Origin: UMGS1590 sp963558655
GTDB lineage: Bacteria; Bacillota; Peptococcia; Peptococcales; Peptococcaceae
NCBI GenBank assembly: GCA_963558655.1
Contig: CAUWHJ010000005.1
Coordinates: 53,805-117,804 of the forward strand
Direction of reading: 5' to 3'
DNA: 64,000 nucleotides
This document shows positions 1-7,029 of the stretch, one piece after another (position 1 is the stretch's first letter; each line of letters begins with the position of its first letter). The notes under the pieces are model-generated. The model saw nothing but the letters and a program-made list of their open reading frames with translations. It was not told where the DNA came from and ran no database searches. A program made the position numbers and the translations under genes.

Positions 1-272
1 AACGACAATTCGGCTTCAAGGCCAGTATGCTCAAAGGCGACGATGTGCAAGCGCTGACGGGGCATCCTATTGGCGGTGTGTGCCCATTTGCGCTGCCGGA
101 GGACGTGCCGGTGTATCTGGATGTATCCATGCAGCGATTTGACATCATTCATCCGGCGTGCGGCAGCCCGGCGAGCATGGTAACACTGACACCGGAAGAG
201 CTTGCTGCCTGCTCTCGCACAGCAGGCTGGGTGGATGTGTGCAAAGGCTGGCGAGAGGAGGAGCAGGCATGA
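1..272 (+). CDS. YbaK/EbsC-family aminoacyl-tRNA deacylase, C-terminal part (5' end outside window)
   Basis: The reading frame is open from base 3 and has no start inside the window, so this is the last ~89 residues of a gene that begins upstream. The sequence FGFKASMLKG..., then LTGHPIGGVCPFALP, is the conserved core of the YbaK/EbsC/ProX fold, whose members remove mis-attached amino acids from tRNA or act as free trans-editing domains. The GHPIGGVCPF segment forms the substrate pocket. The stop overlaps the patatin start by 4 bases (ATGA), so the two are co-translated. A second YbaK-family gene lies just after the patatin; the two are different subfamilies, not recent copies. The substrate tRNA cannot be deduced from this part alone. 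Confidence 0.85.
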   Translation, partial: RQFGFKASMLKGDDVQALTGHPIGGVCPFALPEDVPVYLDVSMQRFDIIHPACGSPASMVTLTPEELAACSRTAGWVDVCKGWREEEQA

Positions 273-1129
273 AAACAGGGCTTGTCATTGAAGGCGGCGG
301 CTTACGCAGCGCTTTTGGCTTTGGGGTGTTGCAGAGCTGGTGCGGGCAGGGCATTACTTTCCCTTACACTGCGGCAGTGAACATGAGCGCTCTGGCGGCC
401 TGCTATTACAGAAGTGGTCAGGCCGATGCCTTGGAAGCAGTTTTTGGCGATTATTTTGAAGCGCACGGCGAGCTTAGCCCTTTGGCGGCGCTGAAAGGTG
501 AGCACGCTCTTGATGCTCCGGCATTTGTGGAGGAAGCGTTGAGCGCACATCCTTTGGCGATGGAGGCTTTTGCAGGTGCAACCACCCGTTTGGAAGTGGC
601 AACCACCCGTTCCGACAACGGCGATGGCATTTTCTGGCGGCTGGATCGTGTGAGCGAAGCAAAACATCTGCGTCAATTTCTGCGTGCCGGCACCACCTTC
701 CCTGGTATGGGCGAAGCGGTGCAGCTTGTGGAACGCAGTTATTTTGATGGCAGCATGGCCGAACCGCTGCCAGTGAGCCACGCTCTGGCAGAAGGTTGCG
801 ACCGTTTGGTGGTTATTTTGACCCACATGACAACCTACACCATGCCGCGTCCACACCTTTCGCCAAAACTGGCGTTGGCGCTTTCTGATGTACCAATGAC
901 GCGCAACGTGTATCTTTTAAGCCATCTGCATTATAATCGTGAGCTTTCCAAACTCCACGCTCTTGAAGCGGAAGGACGTGCCCTGGTGATTGCGCCGGTT
1001 GTGGAAAGCACCAGCTTGCATCGCTACGGCGTGAGCCGCTCTGCCGCTGCGGAATTTTACGGCGAAGGTTTGCGCTTAGGGCAGGCTGCTTGTGCGCGTG
1101 TGCAGCGCTTCTTGGAGGAAGGACAATGA
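269..1129 (+). CDS. Patatin-like phospholipase (COG4667 type) with altered nucleophile elbow
   Basis: 286 residues. The glycine-rich oxyanion loop EGGGLR is at residues 8-13 and the catalytic Asp motif is D160-G-S. The usual GxSxG nucleophile elbow reads N38-M-S40-A-L42: the serine is present but both flanking glycines are gone. Members of this family are cytosolic serine-aspartate lipid acyl hydrolases. The start at 269 overlaps the upstream stop (ATGA) and follows GAGGAG; a longer upstream reading frame exists but covers the YbaK gene. The gene sits between two YbaK-like genes in one operon. A second patatin in this window (53141-54016) keeps the intact GVSAG elbow, so this copy may have altered or lost activity. 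Confidence 0.85.
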   Translation: MKTGLVIEGGGLRSAFGFGVLQSWCGQGITFPYTAAVNMSALAACYYRSGQADALEAVFGDYFEAHGELSPLAALKGEHALDAPAFVEEALSAHPLAMEAFAGATTRLEVATTRSDNGDGIFWRLDRVSEAKHLRQFLRAGTTFPGMGEAVQLVERSYFDGSMAEPLPVSHALAEGCDRLVVILTHMTTYTMPRPHLSPKLALALSDVPMTRNVYLLSHLHYNRELSKLHALEAEGRALVIAPVVESTSLHRYGVSRSAAAEFYGEGLRLGQAACARVQRFLEEGQ

Positions 1130-1620
1130 GCAAGGACAAGGAAAAGAAAACCAATGCCATGCGTATGGTGGAACGTGCCAAAGTAAGCTACAATGTCTAC
1201 CACTACGCTTGGAAAGAGGATGCTCTCGATGCCGTGCACGCTGCCGCCGAGTTGGCGCGGCCGGTTGACCAGGTGTTTAAGACCCTTGTTGCGGTGGGCG
1301 ATAAAACTGGCCCAGTGGTGGGCGTTATTCCGTCTCATCTGGAGCTTGACCTCAAAAAATTCGCCCGTGCCAGCGGCAACAAACGTGTGGAAATGCTCCA
1401 TCTTAAAGACCTCGAAAAAACCACCGGCTATATTCGTGGTGGCTGTTCGCCGATTGGCATGAAAAAAGACTATCCCACCTACGTTGGGCAGGAGATTGAG
1501 AACATCGAAGAAATTCTCGTTTCTGCCGGTCGCCGTGGCACACAGATAGGGCTGGCGACAGCGGATTTTCTTGCTGTTACCGGCGCTGTTGTTTGCGACA
1601 TCACCAAAGATCACGACTAA
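1126..1620 (+). CDS. ybaK: Cys-tRNA(Pro)/Cys-tRNA(Cys) deacylase, YbaK type
   Basis: 164 residues, the normal length for the stand-alone YbaK deacylase, which hydrolyses Cys-tRNA(Pro) made in error by prolyl-tRNA synthetase. The conserved stretch QVFKTLVAVGD, the GVIPSHLELDLKK segment, and the GYIRGGCSPIGMKK core are all present and typical of the subfamily. The ATG overlaps the patatin stop by four bases, and the SD GGAGGA lies just upstream. A 12-base gap leads to the SDR gene, so the four genes probably form one transcript. Confidence 0.9.
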   Translation: MSKDKEKKTNAMRMVERAKVSYNVYHYAWKEDALDAVHAAAELARPVDQVFKTLVAVGDKTGPVVGVIPSHLELDLKKFARASGNKRVEMLHLKDLEKTTGYIRGGCSPIGMKKDYPTYVGQEIENIEEILVSAGRRGTQIGLATADFLAVTGAVVCDITKDHD

Positions 1621-1632
1621 GGAGGCATTCCC

Positions 1633-2364
1633 ATGGCTAACATTGTCATCACCGGCGGTACCCGTGGCATCGGCGCTGCTATCGTGCGGATGCTTGCGCG
1701 TGACGGGCATCGCATTTGTTTCCTTTATAAAGAAAGTATTGAAATTGCACACAGCCTGAGCCGTGTGCTTCAGGCCGAAGGCTGCGATGTTGTTGGCGTG
1801 CAGTGCGATATTCGCTATTCGGCACAGGTGCAGAGCGCATTTGAGCAGATTCTGACAAACTGGGAAAGCGTTGACGTGCTCATCAACGATGCCGGCGTCA
1901 GCTATAGCGGTCTTTTGCAAGATATGATGGACGCCGAATGGCATGACCTCTTTGACACTAACGTGCATGGTGCTTTTTACTGCACCCGTGCGGTCTTGCC
2001 AAGCATGATTACCCAGCAGAAAGGTGTTATCATCAACATCAGTTCCATCTGGGGCAGCCATCCAGCCGCTTGCGAAGTTGGGTACAGCGCCACCAAAGGC
2101 GCCATCGACGCCTTTACCCGTTCTCTTGCAGAAGAAGTGGCGTATAGCGGCATTCGTGTCAACGCCATTGCGCCGGGTGTTGTTCATACCGACATGGTTG
2201 AACAACTTGGCGAAGAAACCAACGCCGTTCTGCACGAAGAAATCCCCATGGGTCGTTATGCCAATCCGGAAGAAATCGCCGGCCTTGTGCGCTATCTCAT
2301 CAGCGACGATGCCAGCTATGTGACGGGCCAGATTATCACCATGGCCGGTGGCTTTGTGATTTAG
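1633..2364 (+). CDS. Short-chain dehydrogenase/reductase, FabG-like
   Basis: 243 residues, classical SDR length. The dinucleotide-binding motif TGGTRGIG is at residues 7-14, the structural motif appears as NDAG (85-88; the usual form is NNAG), N110 is present, and the catalytic set is S138, Y151 and K155 (YSATK). The C-terminal MGRYANPEEIAGLVRYL and SYVTGQ...GGF segments are strongly FabG-like, so 3-oxoacyl-ACP reductase is the nearest known activity. No fatty acid genes surround it, however, and it ends an operon with tRNA deacylase and patatin genes, so the true substrate is open. AAGGAGG precedes the ATG by 7 bases. A strong bidirectional terminator follows. Confidence 0.88.
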   Translation: MANIVITGGTRGIGAAIVRMLARDGHRICFLYKESIEIAHSLSRVLQAEGCDVVGVQCDIRYSAQVQSAFEQILTNWESVDVLINDAGVSYSGLLQDMMDAEWHDLFDTNVHGAFYCTRAVLPSMITQQKGVIINISSIWGSHPAACEVGYSATKGAIDAFTRSLAEEVAYSGIRVNAIAPGVVHTDMVEQLGEETNAVLHEEIPMGRYANPEEIAGLVRYLISDDASYVTGQIITMAGGFVI

Positions 2365-2410
2365 GCGAGGCATCTTCTGTTACGCAGCCATAAACAGTTA
2401 TACATCACAA

Positions 2411-2459
2411 ACAGCACAACGCCGTAAGCAAGGGGGCTTACGGCGTTGTGCTGTTATTT
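2411..2459. terminator. Bidirectional Rho-independent terminator between convergent genes
   Basis: A perfect 19-bp stem (arms 2411-2429 and 2436-2454) with a 6-base loop lies between the SDR stop (plus strand) and the ABC permease stop (minus strand, 2454-2456). It is followed by a T-rich stretch on the plus strand. Its position between two converging operons fits termination of both. Confidence 0.8.
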
Positions 2460-3140
2460 CTTTTCAAGCTGTTGGCTGCCACGTTTCAGGGCGAAGAAGG
2501 TGCCAATGCCTGCGAGGACGATGGCGAGCAGTATGGTGAGGAGGCTGTCGCTTTTGGCATCGGTGCCGGCGAGGATAAACTGGCGCAGGTAGCAGAGGAG
2601 GATGCTGGAAATGAGGGTGAGAATCATGGATTTGCGCCAGAGGGCAAGGGCGAAGGTACACATACCCAGGGCGCAGAAGAGTAACGTGGCCTTGAGGGCG
2701 CTTGCTGCCCAGCTCGCCAGCACGGCGGTGGTGAAGGTGTCTTCGATGAGCTGGGTGTGCTGGCTGACGATGACTAAGAAGCCGCCGCAGACGCAAAAAC
2801 CGAGCGCCAGCGCCAGAAAGACAGTGAGGGTGATGAGGCATAGTTTTGCGAGAAGAATTTTCTGGCGGGATACCGGATAGGTGAAGAGCACAAGAATGGT
2901 GCGGTTTTGGTATTCGTTCAGCACATAAACGACAACGAGCACGGCGTAGAGAATGATGTAGTAAAAGTTAAACACAATGCCAATCATCTGAAAGGCGGTG
3001 TCGTAGGTGTGGTCTGTCATGTCGTTGAGGCCGATGTAGCTAAAAAGCATGGCACATCCCCAGCCCAGCAAGGAGACGATAAGATAAAGGGTGATACCGG
3101 CTTTTTTCAGCTCCAGGCGCATAAGATGGCGTAAGGTCAT
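2454..3140 (-). CDS. ABC-2 type transporter permease
   Basis: 228 residues with about six hydrophobic segments (near residues 17-37, 55-75, 100-125, 140-160, 168-190 and 203-220), as in BcrB/NatB-like permeases that pair with a single ATPase to export peptides or ions. The gene follows the ATPase with a 4-base overlap, so the two subunits are made together. The neighbouring two-component genes, read in the same direction, suggest induction by an envelope-active compound; that is inferred from context. Confidence 0.85.
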   Translation of the reverse strand: MTLRHLMRLELKKAGITLYLIVSLLGWGCAMLFSYIGLNDMTDHTYDTAFQMIGIVFNFYYIILYAVLVVVYVLNEYQNRTILVLFTYPVSRQKILLAKLCLITLTVFLALALGFCVCGGFLVIVSQHTQLIEDTFTTAVLASWAASALKATLLFCALGMCTFALALWRKSMILTLISSILLCYLRQFILAGTDAKSDSLLTILLAIVLAGIGTFFALKRGSQQLEKK

Positions 3141-4060
3141 TGTGCATCGCCCCCTTTTTTGCCGGTGCGTTGGAAGAAATAATCTTCCAGCGTGGCTTCA
3201 CGGCGCCAGATGCCGTCAATGGCAAGGCCGGCTTCGGTGAAACAGCGCACGATGTCGCGCACGGCGCAGGTGTCGTCGTAGATTTCCAGAGTGCCGTTTT
3301 GGCGCAGCGAAAACTGCCCGATGCCAAGATTGTGGGCGAGCAGGTGAGCGGCGCGCGCTGGGTTGTCCACGTTGGTTTCGATGTAGCCGCTGCGGCGTTT
3401 GTGAATGTCGGCGAGCGCAACTTCTTCAAGCAGGCACCCATCTTGAAGAATACCAATGGTGTCGCAGGTTTGCTCCAGCTCAGCAAGGATATGGCTGGAA
3501 ATGAAAAGGGTGGTGCCGTAATCGGTGGCCAAATGCCTGAAAAGCGCACGCATTTCACGAATCCCATCGGGGTCAAGGGCGTTGATAGGTTCGTCTAAAA
3601 TAAGCAGGGCTGGCTTGGCGAGCATGGCTCGAGCGATGGCCAAGCGCTGTTTCATGCCCATGGAAAACTGGCTCACACGTTTTTCTGCGGCATCTGCCAG
3701 GCCGCAGAGGTCGAGCACTTCGGCGATGCGGGCTTTGTTGGGATAGCCCATGTATTCGCAGTGTAAGTCCAAATTGTCGCGGGCGCTCAGGCGTTCGTAG
3801 AAAGTGGGCTGTTCGATGATGCTGCCAATGCGTGCCAGCGTTTTCGGATCGCCGGGGTGTATTTTTTCACCAAAGAGGAAAATTTCACCGTCATCGGCAG
3901 GAGAAAGCCCCACTAAGAGCTTCATGAGGGTGCTTTTGCCGGCGCCGTTGGGGCCGACACAGCCGTAAATTTCGCCTTGGCGTACATGGAGATCAACAGC
4001 GTTCAAGGCGTGTTTACTGCCATACGTTTTGGTCAGTTGGTGCGTTTCAATGATATACAT
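3137..4060 (-). CDS. ABC transporter ATP-binding protein, BcrA-like
   Basis: 307 residues. Walker A GPNGAGKS is at 36-43, the Q-loop glutamine at 84, the signature FSMGMKQ at 132-138, Walker B LLILDEP at 152-158 and the switch histidine at H190. The signature is the non-canonical SMGMKQR form common in BcrA/NatA exporters. The ~85-residue C-terminal extension is also usual in that group. SD AAGGAGCG lies upstream of the ATG at 4060. It forms an exporter with the overlapping permease, probably under the adjacent two-component system. The transported substrate is unknown. Confidence 0.9.
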   Translation of the reverse strand: MYIIETHQLTKTYGSKHALNAVDLHVRQGEIYGCVGPNGAGKSTLMKLLVGLSPADDGEIFLFGEKIHPGDPKTLARIGSIIEQPTFYERLSARDNLDLHCEYMGYPNKARIAEVLDLCGLADAAEKRVSQFSMGMKQRLAIARAMLAKPALLILDEPINALDPDGIREMRALFRHLATDYGTTLFISSHILAELEQTCDTIGILQDGCLLEEVALADIHKRRSGYIETNVDNPARAAHLLAHNLGIGQFSLRQNGTLEIYDDTCAVRDIVRCFTEAGLAIDGIWRREATLEDYFFQRTGKKGGDAQ

Positions 4061-4085
4061 GGTGGTTCGCTCCTTTCTGACCTTT

Positions 4086-4131
4086 AGTATAGGCGAGGGT
4101 TGTCGCTTTTTTCTTGCGAAATGCTCACGAT
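4086..4131 (-). promoter_or_regulatory. Promoter and possible response-regulator box of the ABC exporter
   Basis: On the minus strand a -10 TATACT (4086-4091) stands upstream of the ATPase gene. The -35 region is poor, as expected for an activator-dependent promoter. Further upstream lies ATCGTGAGCATTT (4119-4131), preceded 11 bases earlier by another GTGA. Nearly the same box is found at 5809-5821 and 54090-54102. The -10 and the repeat are seen; the role is inferred. Confidence 0.45.
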
Positions 4132-4135
4132 TTTC

Positions 4136-5056
4136 TCACTTTTTCAGACGCAGATGAAAGCTGGCGCCATCTGGCGTGTTCTCCGCAGTGAGTGTGCCGC
4201 CTATGGCAGCGGCCAGCTCGCTGGCGATGGCCAATCCCAGGCCGCTACCCTGACGGCGGTCGGTGGTAACGGTGCGGTCAAAGATATGCGGCAGGTCTTT
4301 TTCGGCAATGCCAGCGCCATGGTCGTGCACCGTAACCGTGACGCCAGCGGCTTCTTCCGTGATACTGAGCGCCAGATAGCGGCCGTTGGCGGCATGGTGC
4401 AAAACGTTGTCAATCAGATTGGCGAGAATGCGTTTGGTGGCTTCCGGGTCTACGCTGACTATCACAGCGGCATCGCTTTCAGGCGCTTTGACAGTGAAGC
4501 CTGCCTGTTCCAGCGCATCAAAGCGTGAAAGCAGCACATCATGGCAGAGTGCCACAAGGTCTGTTGGCTGCGGCGCCAAAAGCATATCGCCGCTGGCGAG
4601 CTTGGCCAAGTCGAACCGCTGATTCACCGTTTTGACCAAGGCTTGGGCACTTTGCTGTGCTTTTTCGATGGTGGATTGGACGGTATCTGGCAGCAGTGTG
4701 TACTGGCTTTCCAAGTAGAGCATTTCAATCGTGCCTGCCAGCACCGTGACCGGTGTGCGTAAATCGTGGGAGAGATTGGTGGAAAGCTCAAGCAAGGCTT
4801 TTTCGCGGCGGCGATGCTGCACGCTCTGGTTTTCGTAGCGTGCCAAAAGGTCGTTGGCGGCACGCACCACGTCACGCAGCGCCGTTTCTTCCGTTTGCAC
4901 AAGCAGCGGGTGATTTTCTGCGTGCCTGGTCAAATCGTTGAGCTGTGTGTGCAAATGTGTTAAATCGCGCAAGAGTTTCTGATGTCTGAGCCGCTCTCGT
5001 GTGTAAAGCAGCGCAAGCAGCAGAGCCAACGCCGCCAAAAATAACAGCGCTGTCAT
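4136..5056 (-). CDS. Sensor histidine kinase
   Basis: 306 residues from the ATG at 5056, which overlaps the response-regulator stop by 4 bases (ATGA). One N-terminal membrane segment (residues 2-17) is followed by a helical linker, an H-box LSHDLRTPVT with H97, an N-box around LANLIDNVLHHA, and G-boxes DHGAGIAEKDL and GSGLGLAI. There is no large extracellular domain, so it probably senses within the membrane or through a partner such as the neighbouring ABC exporter, as known for BceS/BcrS-type kinases. It phosphorylates the partner encoded just upstream. A longer frame upstream has no ribosome site. Confidence 0.88.
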   Translation of the reverse strand: MTALLFLAALALLLALLYTRERLRHQKLLRDLTHLHTQLNDLTRHAENHPLLVQTEETALRDVVRAANDLLARYENQSVQHRRREKALLELSTNLSHDLRTPVTVLAGTIEMLYLESQYTLLPDTVQSTIEKAQQSAQALVKTVNQRFDLAKLASGDMLLAPQPTDLVALCHDVLLSRFDALEQAGFTVKAPESDAAVIVSVDPEATKRILANLIDNVLHHAANGRYLALSITEEAAGVTVTVHDHGAGIAEKDLPHIFDRTVTTDRRQGSGLGLAIASELAAAIGGTLTAENTPDGASFHLRLKK

Positions 5057-5730
5057 TCTTCTGCCTCCATCTTGTAGCCGATACCCCACAGCGTTTTAAT
5101 GTAATCGCCCTCGCCGAGCTTGGCACGCAGGCGGTTGATGTGGCTTGTGAGCACATTTTGGTTGCCATAATACGGCTCCTGCCACACACTTTCATAGAGC
5201 TGTTCTTTGCTGAACGCCTGCCCGGGGTGGCTGGCCAAAAGCCGCACAATGTCGTATTCTGTGCGTGTCAGCCCAAGGTCTTGGCCGTTGCGTAACACAG
5301 CGTGGCGGTTGTCATCAATCACCAGGTCGCGGTAGTGCAGCGGCGCCAGTGGTGCTGCCTCGGCGGGTGTGTACACAGTGGCACGGCGAATTTGCGCTTT
5401 CACCCGTGCCGCCAGCTCCACCAGCGAAAACGGCTTGGTTAAATAATCGTCTGCGCCAAGCCCCAAGCCCATCATTTTATCGGCATCGCTGCCTTTGGCA
5501 GTGAGAATAATCACCGGCACCACGCTTTTCTGCCGCAGTGCTTTAAGCACCGAAAGCCCGCTCATCTTTGGCAGCATGAGATCCAAAAGCACCAGATGCA
5601 CACGCTCGCTGAAAGCTGCCAATGCCGCCTCACCATCAGCCACAGCCAACACCGTGTAGCCTTCACCTGTGAGAAAATCCGTCACCATCTCACGCACGCC
5701 AGCATCGTCTTCCACCAAAAGAATCGTCAT
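5053..5730 (-). CDS. OmpR/PhoB-family response regulator
   Basis: 225 residues. The receiver domain has acidic residues E7/D8/D9, phospho-acceptor D50 (LLDLMLP), and K99 in TKPF. A winged-helix DNA-binding domain follows (about 125-225, ending TLWGIGYKME). SD AAAGGAGCGACGA precedes the ATG. It pairs with the overlapping histidine kinase and is the probable regulator of the downstream ABC exporter, whose promoter carries a GTGA direct repeat. Confidence 0.92.
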   Translation of the reverse strand: MTILLVEDDAGVREMVTDFLTGEGYTVLAVADGEAALAAFSERVHLVLLDLMLPKMSGLSVLKALRQKSVVPVIILTAKGSDADKMMGLGLGADDYLTKPFSLVELAARVKAQIRRATVYTPAEAAPLAPLHYRDLVIDDNRHAVLRNGQDLGLTRTEYDIVRLLASHPGQAFSKEQLYESVWQEPYYGNQNVLTSHINRLRAKLGEGDYIKTLWGIGYKMEAEE

Positions 5731-5809
5731 CGTTCGTCGCTCCTTTCACACGTTTTCTTTATTATAAGAGATTGCAGCAGCACGCTCAAGGGGGGCATAT
5801 TGTGATGGA

Positions 5810-5838
5810 TTGTGAGCATGTAAATTCTTTGTTATAAT
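5810..5838 (+). promoter_or_regulatory. Promoter of the LysR gene with TTGTGA direct repeat
   Basis: -35 TTGTGA (5810-5815), a 17-base spacer and -10 TATAAT (5833-5838) stand 63 bases before the LysR ATG. TTGTGA also occurs at 5800-5805, giving a direct repeat with 10-base period. ATTGTGAGCATGT (5809-5821) overlaps the -35 and resembles boxes at two other promoters in this window, so a regulator bound here would probably block this promoter. Confidence 0.6.
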
Positions 5839-5900
5839 CGATTGAGAAAAGGATTCTCTGATTTGTTGTTGATTAGTTTTGGGGAGGTTGGCAAGAAATA

Positions 5901-6821
5901 ATGAAGATTGAAAATATTCGTTATATCGTAGAAGTGTCACATTATAAATCAATTAACAGGGCGAGTAAGAATTTGTTTGTTAATCAGCAGCAGTTGAGTC
6001 GTATTATTGCATCTGTAGAGGATGAGCTTGGTGTGACGATTTTTGAGCGTACAGCAAAAGGGGTTTTTTTGACGCCTCCAGGCAAGGAGATAATTAAAAA
6101 ATTTCAGGAAATGTTAGCCTTGTATGACTCAATTATTGAAGAACCATTGCTAACGCGGACAGAAACATTGCATGGTAAATTACGGATTCTCTCAGATGTG
6201 AATATTTGGAGTGGTTATGCCGGATTATATAATAGTTTTCTTGCGGAGCACCCAAAAGTAAGATTATTTACAGAAAATATGCCAAGTTATAAAATTGTGA
6301 AACATCTAGTTGATCATGAAGGAATTGGACAGATTAGCCGTATCTTTCATGGCGATGAGGCAGAGTTTGACATTCCAACAGAATTATATTATCGCATGGT
6401 AACAAAGCAGCGTGTTGAAGTTTATGGCTTCCATACGAATCCATATCTTTGTAAATATAAAACGTTATCCCTGAATACTTTAATGGAATTACCACTAGTT
6501 AATTATAAACCTCTTGCAAGTGAAGAGAAAACTTTGTTGGAACGTGTGTTCGAGCCAATTGGAAAACCTAATATTCGTTACGAAGTGCATAATTATCGTG
6601 TGTTTAATGAAATTGTTAAAGAAACAGACTGTTTATTTTTAACAATGCGGAAGCCAAATTACATTTATGCCCCAGATTTAATTGGAATGCCATTGCGTGA
6701 TAATATTTTTTTTGAAAACGGGTTGGTAAGAAATAAAAAGTTAAATTCTGATTTATATGTGGCGTTTGAAGGTTTTTATACAGATTACTATGAAAAATTG
6801 TATGAAACGCCTGAAGCGTAA
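5901..6821 (+). CDS. LysR-family transcriptional regulator
   Basis: 306 residues. The N-terminal winged helix (residues 1-62; SINRASKNLFVNQQQLSRIIASVEDELGV... pattern) is the LysR HTH, followed by an effector-binding domain (about 90-295). Base use changes sharply to AT-rich at this gene, with many ATA, AGA and TTA codons not seen in the upstream operon; it is the first gene of the 9-kb island. A terminator follows it, and a perfect palindrome lies just before the next gene, so it most likely controls the carrier and the hydrolase operon. The effector is unknown. SD GGGAGG is ~11 bases before the ATG. Confidence 0.9.
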   Translation: MKIENIRYIVEVSHYKSINRASKNLFVNQQQLSRIIASVEDELGVTIFERTAKGVFLTPPGKEIIKKFQEMLALYDSIIEEPLLTRTETLHGKLRILSDVNIWSGYAGLYNSFLAEHPKVRLFTENMPSYKIVKHLVDHEGIGQISRIFHGDEAEFDIPTELYYRMVTKQRVEVYGFHTNPYLCKYKTLSLNTLMELPLVNYKPLASEEKTLLERVFEPIGKPNIRYEVHNYRVFNEIVKETDCLFLTMRKPNYIYAPDLIGMPLRDNIFFENGLVRNKKLNSDLYVAFEGFYTDYYEKLYETPEA

Positions 6822-6834
6822 ATTCTATATTTTA

Positions 6835-6877
6835 TAGATCCTAGATAAGCATAATTGCTCATCTAGGATCTATTTTT
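6835..6877 (+). terminator. Rho-independent terminator after the LysR gene
   Basis: A 16-bp stem with one mismatch (arms 6835-6850 and 6857-6872), loop ATAATT, then a T run. It separates the regulator transcript from the downstream genes. Confidence 0.8.
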
Positions 6878-6884
6878 ATTTATT

Positions 6885-6897
6885 CCATAAATTATGG
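6885..6897 (+). promoter_or_regulatory. Palindrome upstream of the carrier gene, likely LysR operator
   Basis: CCATAA-A-TTATGG is a perfect 6+6 inverted repeat 132 bases before the carrier start. LysR proteins usually bind interrupted palindromes of this size upstream of the genes they control. A TATAAT at 6967-6972 without a good -35 lies downstream, as expected for an activated promoter. The palindrome is seen; the binding is inferred. Confidence 0.45.
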
Positions 6898-7029
6898 TTA
6901 TGCGTAAAACGTGTAACTGGAAGCGGCTATTCAGAAGCACTATCTTCCGGAATTAAAATAAAACAATATAATGTTTATTATAAAACGAGCTCGGAACGTA
7001 TAGTGTAAGTTGAATGGGTTTTAGAGGAG

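Noticed and set aside
1057..2373. 438-codon minus-strand frame
   Set aside because: Antisense to the YbaK and SDR genes, whose motifs are clear; no ribosome site; long antisense frames are common in GC-rich coding sequence.
2448..2684. Plus-strand frame of 78 codons opposite the ABC permease
   Set aside because: It lies inside a terminator and antisense to a well-supported membrane protein gene; its acidic, Glu/Gly-rich product is the usual mirror of hydrophobic codons.
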